Shown here: piece by piece, positions 1 to 10,137 of the stretch | How the letters are laid out: every line of letters starts with the position of its first letter | Numbering within the stretch: the first letter of the stretch is position 1 | NCBI GenBank assembly: GCA_002360925.1 | Contig: DERN01000009.1 | Location: 35,681-99,680, forward strand | DNA length: 64,000 bases | Direction of reading: 5' to 3' | Source of the DNA: Flavobacteriaceae bacterium UBA3339 | GTDB taxonomy: Bacteria > Bacteroidota > Bacteroidia > Flavobacteriales > Flavobacteriaceae | Notes under the pieces: generated by a model | What the model was told of the DNA's origin: nothing | Database searches by the model: none | The model's input: only the letters and a program-made list of their open reading frames with translations | Position numbers and translations under genes: made by a program

Positions 1-20
1 GATACACACCGTTTTTTTAT

Positions 21-1211
21 TTAAGGATTAAAAATTAACAAGATAAAGACCGCAAATAAAACTAAGTGCATTATTCCAACAATTGGTGTGGTTCGTTTTC
101 CTAAAAATGTCATTACGCTAAGCAATAATGTTACGACAAAAAGAATGGTTTCTGTGGCTGTCATTCCAAATAAAACCGATTTTCCCGTAATCAATCCCAC
201 GATAAGAACAGAAGGAATCGTTAATCCCACAGTTGATACAAAAGCGCCGTGACAAAGGTTTATAGATCGCTGAAATTCATTGTTTAAAGCCGCTTTTATT
301 GCAGTCATAGATTCGGGCGTAAATACAATTACAGCAATTAAAACACCGCCTAATAATGGAGGAAGATTTGCTGCTTTAATACCGAAATCGACTACGATTG
401 CCATATTGTGCGAAAGTAAAACAATGGGTAAAATCATAGCAATTAATACAAAAGATCGAATCCAAATTTCGCTTTTGTTGTTTTGATTTGATGTTTCGTT
501 ATGAGTCTCAATCTTCTTTTGTGAGTTTCTTTCTTTATATGGAATTTCTAAAAAACCTTTTTTAGGCTGAATATATAAATGATGATATCCTTTCATTTGG
601 AAAGCCAGAAAAAGCGCATACAATAAAACAATCAAAGACGAAAGTACGATTGCTTGCGTGTTGCTGAACATTCCGCCACCGGCACCTTCAATAAAATTAG
701 GCAACATAAGACCAATTCCGCCTAACATAATAATCATTCCCAAATACGACATCGTTCCTTGCGCATTGTATTCTTGTTCTCCAAACTTTAAACCACCCAA
801 CAAAATACACAAACCAATTACAAGATTCATAATAATCATCATAACTGAAAAAATAGAATCTTTTCCAATTGTTGGATTTTCTCCTGGACCTAACATTACA
901 GCCGAAATTAAAATAACTTCGATTGAAACAATAGATAATGTGAGAATTAAAGTTCCGTAGGGCTCGCCGAGCTTATGAGACAATTCATCGGCTTCTTTAA
1001 CAACTCCAAAAGCGGCTCCAACTATAGTTATTAAAAGTGTAATAAACACAACAAAAGCAGTTACGGAATTTATAGAATCGCCCAAAAAGGAATTTCCGAA
1101 AAGTAAAAAGGCAATCACAACCAGCCATACAACACCTAACCTTATCATTGTTTTTTTTGGTATTATTTCGGCAAGACTTTTCTTCCAATTTGTTATATTT
1201 TCTGTTGACAT
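21..1211 (-). CDS. ChaA-like calcium/cation:proton antiporter
   Basis: A 396-residue integral membrane protein that would exchange Ca2+ (or Na+/K+) for protons across the inner membrane. It has about ten to eleven hydrophobic segments. The two conserved alpha repeats of the CaCA superfamily are visible: EADELSHKLGEPYGT (about residues 73-87) in the first half and FTPESMTAI near residue 300 in the second. The acidic residues there are the expected ion-binding Glu. A hydrophilic loop rich in Lys, Asn and Ser (about 220-250) separates the halves. Length and the paired motifs fit ChaA/y4hA-type antiporters. The gene stands alone: the M3 peptidase upstream on the same strand is cut off by a terminator near position 1340. 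The ion specificity cannot be read from sequence. Confidence 0.88.
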   Translation of the reverse strand: MSTENITNWKKSLAEIIPKKTMIRLGVVWLVVIAFLLFGNSFLGDSINSVTAFVVFITLLITIVGAAFGVVKEADELSHKLGEPYGTLILTLSIVSIEVILISAVMLGPGENPTIGKDSIFSVMMIIMNLVIGLCILLGGLKFGEQEYNAQGTMSYLGMIIMLGGIGLMLPNFIEGAGGGMFSNTQAIVLSSLIVLLYALFLAFQMKGYHHLYIQPKKGFLEIPYKERNSQKKIETHNETSNQNNKSEIWIRSFVLIAMILPIVLLSHNMAIVVDFGIKAANLPPLLGGVLIAVIVFTPESMTAIKAALNNEFQRSINLCHGAFVSTVGLTIPSVLIVGLITGKSVLFGMTATETILFVVTLLLSVMTFLGKRTTPIVGIMHLVLFAVFILLIFNP

Positions 1212-1324
1212 AATCTATTTTTTAAAACACGACAAAACTATATAAAAGGAGTACAATAAAATTTATCATTTGTTAAAAAGGAGAGAGTTATAAAAAGAGT
1301 TTTTCCGATTTTATTTTGTAAAAT

Positions 1325-1354
1325 AAAAAGACATCTTGCAAAAGATGTCTTTTT
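1325..1354 (-). terminator. Intrinsic terminator after the M3 peptidase gene
   Basis: A perfect 13-bp stem (AAAAAGACATCTT with its complement) closes a 4-nt loop. The A/T-flanked stem works on both strands. It lies about 90 bp past the stop of the M3 peptidase and ahead of the antiporter start, so it should insulate the two minus-strand genes. Confidence 0.8.
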
Positions 1355-1443
1355 ATGAGTTTATTTGTTTTTATTCTTATGGATTTGTAGAAAAAATAGA
1401 TCCGTTAGCAATTAAAGTTTTGATTTTTATTTATAAGATAAAC

Positions 1444-3474
1444 CTAAACCAATCCCGCACGTTTTAATAAAGCTTCGGGAGAAGGCTCTTGTCCGCTGAA
1501 TTTTTTATATAAATTCATTGGATGATCTGTTCCTCCTTGTGAAAGGATATAATCTTTAAATTTAGTTGCAATTTCTTTGTTAAAAATTCCGTTTTGTTTA
1601 AAATAATCAAAAGCATCGGCATCTAAAACTTCGGCCCATTTGTACGAATAATATCCTGCTGAATAACCACCAGCAAAAATGTGCGAAAAAGCAGTGCTCA
1701 TTGCATTTTCTGTAACATCGGGATATAATTGTGTGGAAGCAAATTTTTCGTTTTCGAACGATTTTATATCTTTAATAGTATCTAAATCTTCAGTATGCCA
1801 ACCCATATCCAACAACCCAAAACTTAATTGACGGATCGTTGCTAATCCTTCTAAAAAGTTCGAACTCTCCTTTATTTTATCGATATATTCTTGCGGAATT
1901 GTATCGTCCGTTTCGTAATGTTTCGCAAATAAAGCCAACGTTTCGGGTTCGTAAACCCAATTTTCCATTATTTGACTCGGTAATTCAACAAAATCCCAAT
2001 AAACCGATGTTCCCGATAAAGTTGGATAATTGGTGTTGGCTAACATTCCGTGCAATGCGTGACCAAATTCGTGAAACAACGTGGTAACTTCATTAAACGT
2101 TAATAAAGAAGGTTTTGATGAAGTAGGAGGAGTAAAGTTGCATACGATAGAAATATGCGGACGCTCATTTGTATCGTTTTTAATCCATTGTGATTTAAAG
2201 GAAGTCATCCAAGCACCGTTTCTTTTTCCTTTTCTTGGGAAGAAATCTGTGTAGAAAATCGCAACTAATTCTCCATTTTCATTTGTTACTTCAAAAGTTT
2301 GAACGTCGTTATGATATTTGTCGATCGAATGAATTTCCGTAAAAGTTAATCCGTATAATTTATGAGCAACTTCGAAAGCGCCATTCAATACATTTTCTAA
2401 TTTAAAATAAGGTTTTAAAATTTCATCATCTAAATTAAAACGCTCTTGTTTTAGTTTTTCAGAATAATAACTTCCGTCCCATTTTTCTAAATGATCAATT
2501 GCATCTAATTTTTTTGCATAAGCAGTTAACTCGGCAAATTCTTTTTCGGCAGCCGGTTTTGCTTTCGATAATAAATCATTCAAGAAATCGAATACTTTTT
2601 CAGGATTTTGTGCCATACGTTCTTCCAAAACAAAAGTTGCATGATTTTTATAACCCAATAATTGTGCACGCTCATTGCGAAGTTTTACAATATCTAAAAC
2701 GATTTGTTCGTTGTTGAATTCATTCTTTTGAAAACCTTTTTTACCATTTGCAATTGCGATTTCTTTTCTTAATTCACGATTTTTTACATAAGTAACAAAA
2801 GGAAGGTAACTTGGAAAATCGAGCGTGAAAATAAAACCTTCTTGGTTTTGTTGCTCTGCCAAGTTTTTAGCCGCTTCTTTCGCTCCGTCGGGCAATCCTT
2901 CTAAATCATTTTCGTTAGTTATATGCAGCTGATATGCGTTGGTTTCGGCTAAGACATTTTCGTTGAATTTTAAAGATAAAAGCGATAATTGCGCATCGAT
3001 TTCGCGAAGTTTACTTTTTTGTTCATCGTTTAATAAAGCGCCGTTTCGAACAAAACCTTTATATGTTTTTTCTAATAGCGTTTTTTGTTCGGTTGTTAAA
3101 CTTTCGAAATTTGTTGTTTCAAAAACGTGTTTAACTCGAGCAAATAATTCAGGATTTAAAGAAATGTCGTTTCCAAAAGCAGATAGTTTTGGCGCAACAA
3201 TTTGTGCGATTTTTTGTAACTCTTCACTTGTTTCGGCTGAATTTAAATTGAAAAAGATATTCGAAATTCGATCTAATTGCATGCCCGAAAACGCCATTTC
3301 TTCAATCGTATTTGCAAAAGTAGGCGTTTCTTTATTATCGATAATTGTTTGTATTTCTTTTTTAGCTAATGAAATTGCTTCGTTAAAAGCAGGCTCATAA
3401 TCAGATGTTTTTATTTTAGAAAACGGAGCTGTATCAAAAGCTGTTAATAAGATATTTTCCATAAAGAGATTCAT
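1444..3474 (-). CDS. M3 family oligopeptidase / dipeptidyl carboxypeptidase
   Basis: A zinc metallopeptidase of 676 residues that degrades oligopeptides, probably in the cytoplasm or periplasm. The diagnostic thermolysin-like site HEFGHALHG is present about two thirds along the protein. It supplies the two zinc His and the catalytic Glu, with the downstream Glu ligand expected in the following helix. The length matches the Dcp/oligopeptidase A branch of M3. No signal peptide is evident. An alternative start four codons in (3462) is possible. The upstream start is preferred because relatives in this phylum begin with a similar MN-hydrophobic stretch. The gene is monocistronic, with terminators on both sides. 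Whether it is a dipeptidyl carboxypeptidase or an oligopeptidase A cannot be settled here. Confidence 0.93.
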   Translation of the reverse strand: MNLFMENILLTAFDTAPFSKIKTSDYEPAFNEAISLAKKEIQTIIDNKETPTFANTIEEMAFSGMQLDRISNIFFNLNSAETSEELQKIAQIVAPKLSAFGNDISLNPELFARVKHVFETTNFESLTTEQKTLLEKTYKGFVRNGALLNDEQKSKLREIDAQLSLLSLKFNENVLAETNAYQLHITNENDLEGLPDGAKEAAKNLAEQQNQEGFIFTLDFPSYLPFVTYVKNRELRKEIAIANGKKGFQKNEFNNEQIVLDIVKLRNERAQLLGYKNHATFVLEERMAQNPEKVFDFLNDLLSKAKPAAEKEFAELTAYAKKLDAIDHLEKWDGSYYSEKLKQERFNLDDEILKPYFKLENVLNGAFEVAHKLYGLTFTEIHSIDKYHNDVQTFEVTNENGELVAIFYTDFFPRKGKRNGAWMTSFKSQWIKNDTNERPHISIVCNFTPPTSSKPSLLTFNEVTTLFHEFGHALHGMLANTNYPTLSGTSVYWDFVELPSQIMENWVYEPETLALFAKHYETDDTIPQEYIDKIKESSNFLEGLATIRQLSFGLLDMGWHTEDLDTIKDIKSFENEKFASTQLYPDVTENAMSTAFSHIFAGGYSAGYYSYKWAEVLDADAFDYFKQNGIFNKEIATKFKDYILSQGGTDHPMNLYKKFSGQEPSPEALLKRAGLV

Positions 3475-3540
3475 ATTTTAAACAGCCTAAAATTACGGAT
3501 TATTCCGTTAAGGAAGTATTAAATGGGTATTGATAAGTAA

Positions 3541-3566
3541 AAAAGCAGACGTTTTCGTCTGCTTTT
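3541..3566 (-). terminator. Intrinsic terminator of the SusCD operon
   Basis: An 11-bp stem (AAAAGCAGACG and its complement) around a TTTT loop sits 15 bp past the SusD stop. On the minus strand it is followed by a T run. It ends the susC-susD transcript ahead of the M3 peptidase promoter. Confidence 0.85.
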
Positions 3567-3580
3567 ATTGTAAATTAAAA

Positions 3581-5041
3581 TTATTTTATGTCCCACCAAA
3601 CTCGAGTGTTTACATCGTCGGCTCCCATAATACCAACTGCTTCCATGTAATTTTCATGGTTTTGACGTTTTACGTCTTGTGGAAATGGGTAACGAACAGG
3701 CATTTTACCATCATTATAAAGATTTGGTTCCAAAGGTAATTTTGGAAAATCGGTTCTACGGAACTCTAACCATTGTTGGTTATCGGTAAAGTATAAAGCA
3801 AAATACTTTTGAAGCATAATGCGCTCTAACGTATTGTTAAATGCAACTTTTTCATTCGTAAAATAATCTGAAGGGATATTAATTGCCCAAATTGCCATTG
3901 CAGCTTTTACTCCATTTTTATAAGAAGTTTCAGCATCGCCTGTAATCAAACCTTTAAAAGCAAGTTCGGCTTTAATGAATTCTACTTCGGCATACGTCAT
4001 AATAATGTTTTTCATTGGCGCAACCGCAGTATTGTTACTTGGCGCAGATGGCGTATAATTAATAGCACCTTCGTTAGAACTATAACCAGAAGGAATACCT
4101 TTATAACCGATTTCTTTTCCATCTTTATCTTTTGCTTTTGTAGCCCAAAAAGGAAGTCGCGGATCGTTCCATTCTAACAATTGATCAACAAAGAAAGTTG
4201 AAAGTTTTTTATCGGCAGCGTAATCCTGAATACGAGGCCAAGGAGTTATATTTGGACTTATTCCTGAATTGATTAAAATAGCATCGTCTGCAGAAGATGT
4301 AAATATGGGATACGTTGTAGGATCGTTTAAAATCGTATTTATTTTAGAAATAGATTCAGAAGGCATTACATCAGAAAGACGTAACAACATACGCAAATGC
4401 AATGAATTTGTAAGCTTTTGCCAAGCATTAACAGTTTCACTATTTTTTGGTTTTCCTCCAAAAAGTAAATCTGGTGCGTAAATTAAAGGTTTAGTATTGT
4501 CATATAGAGCATTAGCTTGTTCTAAATATTCTAAAACTTTTTTATAAATCACTTCTTGACGTTGAAACTTTGGTTTAACAATACCTTCATCTCCTTTTAA
4601 AGCTTCTTCAAACGGAATGTCTCCAAAAACATCGGTTAAATTGGCAAAACTCCACGCTTTTAAAGTTAATGCAATTGCTTGATAGTTTGTATCCTCAAAA
4701 GCGATCGATGTTTTTTCCATTTCGTCGATATTTTTTAACCAACGATAATGATTGTCCCACATGGTTTGACCAATTGCATCGGTTACGTAATAACGATGAT
4801 ATCCTAACGCATCGTTTGAAGGAAAAGGAACGATTCCCTGCATAAAGTGCGCGGTACGATGATGCCAAGCCGAGAAAGAATTATGATTGGTGAGGCCGAA
4901 TAAAATTGGATTTAGTAACGAAGCCGGACTAATTGATTCTAATCTATTTGGATCTGTATTAATGTCTTCAAAATCGGTCGTGCAACTATAAATAGACGCA
5001 ATGGCGATTAATGATAATATGCTGAATTTTAATTTTTTCAT
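3581..5041 (-). CDS. SusD/RagB-family nutrient-binding lipoprotein
   Basis: The surface lipoprotein partner of the TonB-dependent receptor encoded just upstream. It has 486 residues and a lipoprotein signal peptide ending in SIYSC (Cys at about residue 20), followed by DFEDINTDPNR. That motif, with the SPASLL segment after it, is typical of the SusD-like_2 type (PF12771 style). SusD proteins cap the SusC barrel and bind the substrate at the outer face of the outer membrane. The gene follows susC after a gap of only 12 bp, so the two are cotranscribed and the proteins should form one complex. The substrate is unknown. No glycosidase or sulfatase is linked, only a divergent phosphoesterase. Confidence 0.93.
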   Translation of the reverse strand: MKKLKFSILSLIAIASIYSCTTDFEDINTDPNRLESISPASLLNPILFGLTNHNSFSAWHHRTAHFMQGIVPFPSNDALGYHRYYVTDAIGQTMWDNHYRWLKNIDEMEKTSIAFEDTNYQAIALTLKAWSFANLTDVFGDIPFEEALKGDEGIVKPKFQRQEVIYKKVLEYLEQANALYDNTKPLIYAPDLLFGGKPKNSETVNAWQKLTNSLHLRMLLRLSDVMPSESISKINTILNDPTTYPIFTSSADDAILINSGISPNITPWPRIQDYAADKKLSTFFVDQLLEWNDPRLPFWATKAKDKDGKEIGYKGIPSGYSSNEGAINYTPSAPSNNTAVAPMKNIIMTYAEVEFIKAELAFKGLITGDAETSYKNGVKAAMAIWAINIPSDYFTNEKVAFNNTLERIMLQKYFALYFTDNQQWLEFRRTDFPKLPLEPNLYNDGKMPVRYPFPQDVKRQNHENYMEAVGIMGADDVNTRVWWDIK

Positions 5042-5053
5042 GATGATGTGATA

Positions 5054-8000
5054 TTATAAACTTACTTTTAAATTGAATCCGTAGGTTGCTGGCGATGGTA
5101 ATTGCCCCATTTCAACTCCGGGAACCATATTTGCCCCATTTAAAGCCGCTGTTTCTGGGTCGTAGAAAGGAAAATCAGACCAAGTGTATAAGTTGCGGCC
5201 AAAAACACTTAAAGTAAGTCCTTTTAATTTGTTACGCTCTAAAAATGATTTAGGAAAACTGTATGAAAGACTGATTTCTCTTAATTTAACCCAAGTAGCA
5301 TCGAATGAGTTTGATTCTACATTGGCGCGACGATAATATTCGGAATAATAAGCCGGAACCTCTACTTTTGTTGTATTAGGAGAGTAAGAACCATCGTCGT
5401 TTAAAACAACTCCGTCGCCAATAATGTAACCATCTTCACGACCGTATAACGATCCTTTTAAATGTCCGTGTTCCATTGTTTTGTGGTATGATTGAGAATA
5501 AATTAATCCACCAAAAGATCCGTCAACTGTAACATTTAAATTCCAACCTTTGTATTTAAAATTGTTCGACCAACCACCTTTCCAATCGGCATAAGCATTT
5601 CCTTGGAAGGTTTCTTTTTGAGGACGAATAGGAAGTCCGGTTTTTTTGTCGTAAATTATATTTCCGTCTGCATTTTTAACAAAACCATAACCATACATAT
5701 CTCCGGTTGAACCTCCTACTTTTCCAATAATCGAAACAGTTCCCGAAGTTGCTAAAACTTGTTCTTCTCCACCTTCAACTCCAGCCGCAAGTTCCAAGAT
5801 TTCGTTTTTGTTTTTAGCATATGTAAAAGTCGTTTTCCACTCGAAATTCTTTGTTTTGATCGGAGAAACGTACAACATAGCTTCAATTCCGCGGTTTTGA
5901 ACTTTACCAGCATTAATATACTGACTTGAATATCCGGTTGAATAATCTAATGGAACACTTAATATTTGATTGTCTGAAATGGTGTTGTAATAAGCAACAT
6001 CAAAACCTAAGCGATCTTGAAGTAGACGCATATCGATTCCGAATTCTGTCGAAGTTGTTTGTTCAGGTTTTAAATGTGCATTAAATAATTGGTTGTCTGA
6101 AACTGCTGATCCAACAAACGGACTGTTATCATAATATTTACTTATGATGTAAGGTTGTGAATCGTTTCCAACTTGCGCCCAAGAAGCACGAAGTTTTGCG
6201 AAATCGATCCATAAAGGTAAAGCTACTGCATCGCTTAAAATAAAACTTAAATTAGCCGATGGATAAAAATAACTATTATTGTTTTGAGGTAGAGTAGAAG
6301 ACCAGTCGTTACGAGCGGTAAGATCTAAAAACAATAAGTTGCGGTACGAAAATGATCCTAAGGCATAAAGGCTGTTTACTTTTTTGTTAGAATCTGCAGA
6401 TTCTGTTAAAACAGTACTGCTTGCATTTGCTAATTTATAAACATCTGGTACCGCCAAACCATTAGCCGATGCGTCCATTCTGCGGTATTTGTAACTCATT
6501 ATATTTCCTCCGGCAGATAAACTATAATTAAAATTATCGGTTTGGTTTCCTTTGTAAGTCAATAAGAAATCGGTGTTGATTTCTTGTGAATTAATCAATT
6601 GTCTTTCGTAATAACCTGTTGCAAATTTTACTAAATCATACGGACGTTTTAATTCTCTAAATTCGTTTTGTGAGTTGATTCCCGAACGAAGCATTAATTT
6701 TAAGTTTTTAGAAAAGTCGATATCTAAACTCAAATTTCCGGTAAATGTATTGCTGTTTGTGCTGTTAATTACTTCGTGAACCAACGCAAACGGATTGTCT
6801 AAATACGTACTGAACGGACTATTCATTTGAGTTTTTTTATCGTCTAACCAAATTTTGCGATACCAATCGATATTGTTATTCGGGTTGGTTAAAATCATGA
6901 AATACGAAATAGTGTGATTGTTGTATCCTGTTGATGGTAAATTGTCGCTACTGCGGTTGTAATAATTTAAAGTTGAATTTAATTTAATTCCTTTCGCAAT
7001 TTCGTAATCTCCTTTTGTTGAAATGGCAACTCGTTCAAAACCTGTATTCGGCATAATCCATTGATTGTCTGAATATGTAACCGAAGCTCTTAAAGAACCT
7101 TTGTCATTTCCTGCACCAAACGATAAGCTGTTTGTTAAGGTTGTTCCTGCTCTCCAAAAACCTTTTCTAGCATTATCGTAAGCTCTCCAAAGTGTTCTTT
7201 CGGTTCCCATTTGTCCTGTTTCAGGATCGTACTGATAATAATATTGTCCGTTAAATTTAGGACCAAAACCTAAGTTGCTTTGTGTTGCAGGACCGTCTTC
7301 ACTTGCTTTGTAAGAATAATACAATTCGCCAGCTTTATTAAAAGCTTTTCCGGTTCCAGATCCGTATTCATTTTGCCATTCGGGCCAACGTTGAATAGCA
7401 TCGATGCTAATGTTAGATGAGTATGTAATACCTAATCCTTGATTCTTTTTGCCCGATTTTGTCGTAATCATAATGGCTCCGTTTGCGGCGCGAGATCCGT
7501 ATAAAGCAGTTGCTCCGGCTCCTTTTAAAACGCTGATTGATTCAATGTCTTCTGGATTAATATCCGACATGCCGTTACCAAAATCTACAGGAGAATCGGA
7601 CGATAAATAACCATTCCCTTCTCCTGATGAAGACATTCCTGAGTTAATCGGAATTCCGTCTACAACAATTAAAGCGCCGTTTGCATTAGTATTAACCGAA
7701 CGATTTCCGCGTAAAACAACTTGTGTAGATCCCATTGGTCCTGAACTTGCAGAAGTAAAAGTCATTCCGGGAACTTTTCCTTTCATATTATCAACCCAAT
7801 TGTTCGAACGGGCATCGGTAAAATCTTCTCCTTTTAACTTTTGTTGCGAGTATCCCAATTGTTTTTCTTCACGCGCAATTCCAAGTGCCGTGATTACGAT
7901 TTCGTCTAATTGACCTTGTGCTTCATTCAAAGTCATTGTAATAAATTCTTCTCCGTTATAATTATAGGATTTATCGTCGTATCCAATAAAAGAGAAAATA

Positions 8001-8278
8001 ATTTCAGAAGCAGCGGTAAATGGATAAGCTAATTCAAAATTACCGTTTTCGTCCGTTTCAGTTCCTACAGAAGTTCCTTTTACATAAACCGAAACTCCTT
8101 GAATAGGCTGTTTGTTAGCATCTACAACCTTACCTTTAATAAGATTGTTAGTTTGTTCTGAAATGTTCCAACTTACGTTAGAAACAGGCGAAGCCCAAAT
8201 ATATTGGGAAGCAAGCGGTACTGTAACAAGAACCAGCATTTTTAGAAAATGAGCTACGCTGTGTAGATTTTTTTTCAT
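5054..8278 (-). CDS. SusC/RagA-family TonB-dependent outer-membrane receptor
   Basis: A 1074-residue outer-membrane barrel that imports nutrients with TonB energy. Order of parts: signal peptide (about 1-30), a carboxypeptidase-regulatory-like beta-sandwich (KGKVVDANKQPIQGV, about 48-130), the plug domain with NMKGKVPGM and VVDGIPINSG (about 140-270) and a long beta barrel. The barrel ends in an aromatic/hydrophobic strand (YGFNLKVSL), as expected for BAM assembly. Length and architecture are standard for SusC. It is the first gene of a susC-susD operon and faces away from a secreted phosphoesterase across a 225-bp gap. No anti-sigma or sigma gene is adjacent, so any dedicated regulation is not visible. 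Confidence 0.95.
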   Translation of the reverse strand: MKKNLHSVAHFLKMLVLVTVPLASQYIWASPVSNVSWNISEQTNNLIKGKVVDANKQPIQGVSVYVKGTSVGTETDENGNFELAYPFTAASEIIFSFIGYDDKSYNYNGEEFITMTLNEAQGQLDEIVITALGIAREEKQLGYSQQKLKGEDFTDARSNNWVDNMKGKVPGMTFTSASSGPMGSTQVVLRGNRSVNTNANGALIVVDGIPINSGMSSSGEGNGYLSSDSPVDFGNGMSDINPEDIESISVLKGAGATALYGSRAANGAIMITTKSGKKNQGLGITYSSNISIDAIQRWPEWQNEYGSGTGKAFNKAGELYYSYKASEDGPATQSNLGFGPKFNGQYYYQYDPETGQMGTERTLWRAYDNARKGFWRAGTTLTNSLSFGAGNDKGSLRASVTYSDNQWIMPNTGFERVAISTKGDYEIAKGIKLNSTLNYYNRSSDNLPSTGYNNHTISYFMILTNPNNNIDWYRKIWLDDKKTQMNSPFSTYLDNPFALVHEVINSTNSNTFTGNLSLDIDFSKNLKLMLRSGINSQNEFRELKRPYDLVKFATGYYERQLINSQEINTDFLLTYKGNQTDNFNYSLSAGGNIMSYKYRRMDASANGLAVPDVYKLANASSTVLTESADSNKKVNSLYALGSFSYRNLLFLDLTARNDWSSTLPQNNNSYFYPSANLSFILSDAVALPLWIDFAKLRASWAQVGNDSQPYIISKYYDNSPFVGSAVSDNQLFNAHLKPEQTTSTEFGIDMRLLQDRLGFDVAYYNTISDNQILSVPLDYSTGYSSQYINAGKVQNRGIEAMLYVSPIKTKNFEWKTTFTYAKNKNEILELAAGVEGGEEQVLATSGTVSIIGKVGGSTGDMYGYGFVKNADGNIIYDKKTGLPIRPQKETFQGNAYADWKGGWSNNFKYKGWNLNVTVDGSFGGLIYSQSYHKTMEHGHLKGSLYGREDGYIIGDGVVLNDDGSYSPNTTKVEVPAYYSEYYRRANVESNSFDATWVKLREISLSYSFPKSFLERNKLKGLTLSVFGRNLYTWSDFPFYDPETAALNGANMVPGVEMGQLPSPATYGFNLKVSL

Positions 8279-8503
8279 TTTAAATTTAAATTGTTTTCGA
8301 TTTTTAATTGTTGTTATGTGCTACAAAGTACGTGTCTTCCTTTGGGAACCCTTGAGTTTATTGAGTTATAAAAAAATTATAAAAGTGTTGGCTAACTGTT
8401 ACCGAAATCTTGGTTTTTAGAAAAAACTTAAAAATTCCTTAAAGTTTAAAAATTTGATAAAAGTGATTTGTGTGCTTCATTTGTTATATTAAAATTTAAA
8501 AAA

Positions 8504-10072
8504 ATGAAACAATTAATTAGATCAACTTTTATGTTGTTAGCAATGACAACTGTTTTACACGCCCAAGAAAAAGCAAAAGGGTTGATTTTTGAAGATTTAA
8601 ACAACAATGGTAAAAAAGACAGAAAAGAAAAAGTTTTACCAAATGTTTTAGTAAGTAATGGTGTAGATGTAGTAGCTACCAATAAAAAAGGAGAATACGA
8701 AATTTCGGTAACAAACGATAGTCCTGTTTTTGTGATTAAGCCTTCGGGATACCAATTTCCGTTAGATTCGTATAATCTTCCAAAATTTTATTATCTGCAT
8801 AAGCCAATAGGTTCGCCTGATTTAAAATATGGTGGTGTAAAACCTACAGGAAATTTGCCTAAATCGATCGATTTTGCTTTACTTCCTAAAAAGGAATCGA
8901 ATGATTTTACAACATTTGTTTTCGGAGATCCACAAGCTTATACGAAAGAAGAAATTCAGTTTTTTATCGACGGAATTGTAAAGGATTTAAAGAAAACCGA
9001 AGCTGTGAAATTCGGAATAAGTTTAGGCGATTTGGTAGGCGACGATTTATCGTTACATCCCGATTACAAGAATGCAATAAAACAAATTGGTTTGCCTTGG
9101 TATAACGTTATGGGAAACCATGATATGGATTACGATGCTAAAATCGATGAACATTCTGACGAAACTTACGAAGCCAATTTTGGACCGAACAATTTTTCTT
9201 TTAACTACGGAAAAGTCCATTTTATTATTTTAGATAACATTTTATATCCCGATCCGCGCGATGGAAAAAGTTATTGGGGCGGTTTTAGAGAAGATCAGTT
9301 GAAATTTGTAGAAAACGATTTAAAATTTGTTCCCAAAGATCATTTGGTTGTACTTTCGTTCCATATTCCTTTAGAAGATAATAATAACGAATGGTTTCGC
9401 GTTTCGGATCGCGAACGATTATTCGATTTATTGAAAGATTTTCCTCATACTTTATCGCTTTCTGCACATACACACATTCAGCAACAGATTTTTTACGGAA
9501 AAGATAAAGGATGGAAACAAACGAAACCGCATCACGAATATAACGTAGGAACGACTTCTGGAGATTGGTATTCTGGTGAAATGAATGAGCGAGGTGTTCC
9601 GGCTTCGACCATGCGCGATGGAACTCCGAAAGGTTATGCTTTATTACATTTTAAAGGAAATGAATATTCGGTAGATTATAAAGTTGCCGGAAAATCAGAA
9701 CAATATCAAATTAATGTTTTTGCTCCGAAAGAAGTTATAAAAGCTCCGAAAAGTCGCCATTCGGTTTATGCTAATGTTTTTATGGGAACTCCGAAAGATG
9801 AAGTTTTTTATAGCATTAACGACGGAGAATGGAAAAAAATGAAGTTTACAGAAGAAGGAGATCCAGCGTACGAAAGCACTTTCTATAAATGGGATATTTC
9901 TGAAAAAGCTGTAAAAGGTCGTCGTCCTTCTAAATCAATGATTTCAACACATCTTTGGTCGGCTAAAATTCCAACCGATTTACAAGTTGGAACTCATAAA
10001 GTAAAAGTAAAAGCTACCGATATGTACGGTAAAACACATTACGGAGAAACAACTTATAGAATATCTGAATAA
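8504..10072 (+). CDS. Secreted calcineurin-like phosphoesterase (MetallophosN/MetallophosC type)
   Basis: An exported metallophosphoesterase of 522 residues. The start at 8504 is chosen because it gives a clean signal peptide (MKQLIRSTFMLLAM ending in LHAQ). The longer frame begins with TTG at 8468. After the signal comes a small SdrD/B-like sandwich (FEDLNNNGKKDRKEKVLPNV). Then the two-metal catalytic core: FGDPQAY, GDLVGDD, GNHDMDYD, SFHIPL and SAHTH, which are the five metal-binding blocks of the calcineurin superfamily. The last 130 residues form the C-terminal sandwich. Family knowledge supports hydrolysis of phosphoester bonds in the periplasm or at the surface. The gene is divergent from susC-susD, suggesting that the transported substrate may be phosphorylated or that the genes share a regulator. 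Substrate unknown. Confidence 0.9.
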   Translation: MKQLIRSTFMLLAMTTVLHAQEKAKGLIFEDLNNNGKKDRKEKVLPNVLVSNGVDVVATNKKGEYEISVTNDSPVFVIKPSGYQFPLDSYNLPKFYYLHKPIGSPDLKYGGVKPTGNLPKSIDFALLPKKESNDFTTFVFGDPQAYTKEEIQFFIDGIVKDLKKTEAVKFGISLGDLVGDDLSLHPDYKNAIKQIGLPWYNVMGNHDMDYDAKIDEHSDETYEANFGPNNFSFNYGKVHFIILDNILYPDPRDGKSYWGGFREDQLKFVENDLKFVPKDHLVVLSFHIPLEDNNNEWFRVSDRERLFDLLKDFPHTLSLSAHTHIQQQIFYGKDKGWKQTKPHHEYNVGTTSGDWYSGEMNERGVPASTMRDGTPKGYALLHFKGNEYSVDYKVAGKSEQYQINVFAPKEVIKAPKSRHSVYANVFMGTPKDEVFYSINDGEWKKMKFTEEGDPAYESTFYKWDISEKAVKGRRPSKSMISTHLWSAKIPTDLQVGTHKVKVKATDMYGKTHYGETTYRISE

Positions 10073-10092
10073 TTGATTCTGATGTAAAAATG

Positions 10093-10136
10093 AACGGCAC
10101 TATTTTACAATAATAAGTAAAATAGTGCCGTTTTTT
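10093..10136. terminator. Bidirectional intrinsic terminator
   Basis: A long stem (AACGGCACTATTTTAC and its exact complement, 16 bp) with a short loop and T/A tracts on both sides. It lies between the convergent phosphoesterase and thioesterase genes and should stop transcription from both. Confidence 0.9.
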
Positions 10137-10137
10137 G

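Noticed and set aside
8446..8682. 78-codon minus-strand ORF over the phosphoesterase start
   Set aside because: It lies opposite the signal-peptide region of a well-supported gene and has no recognisable features.
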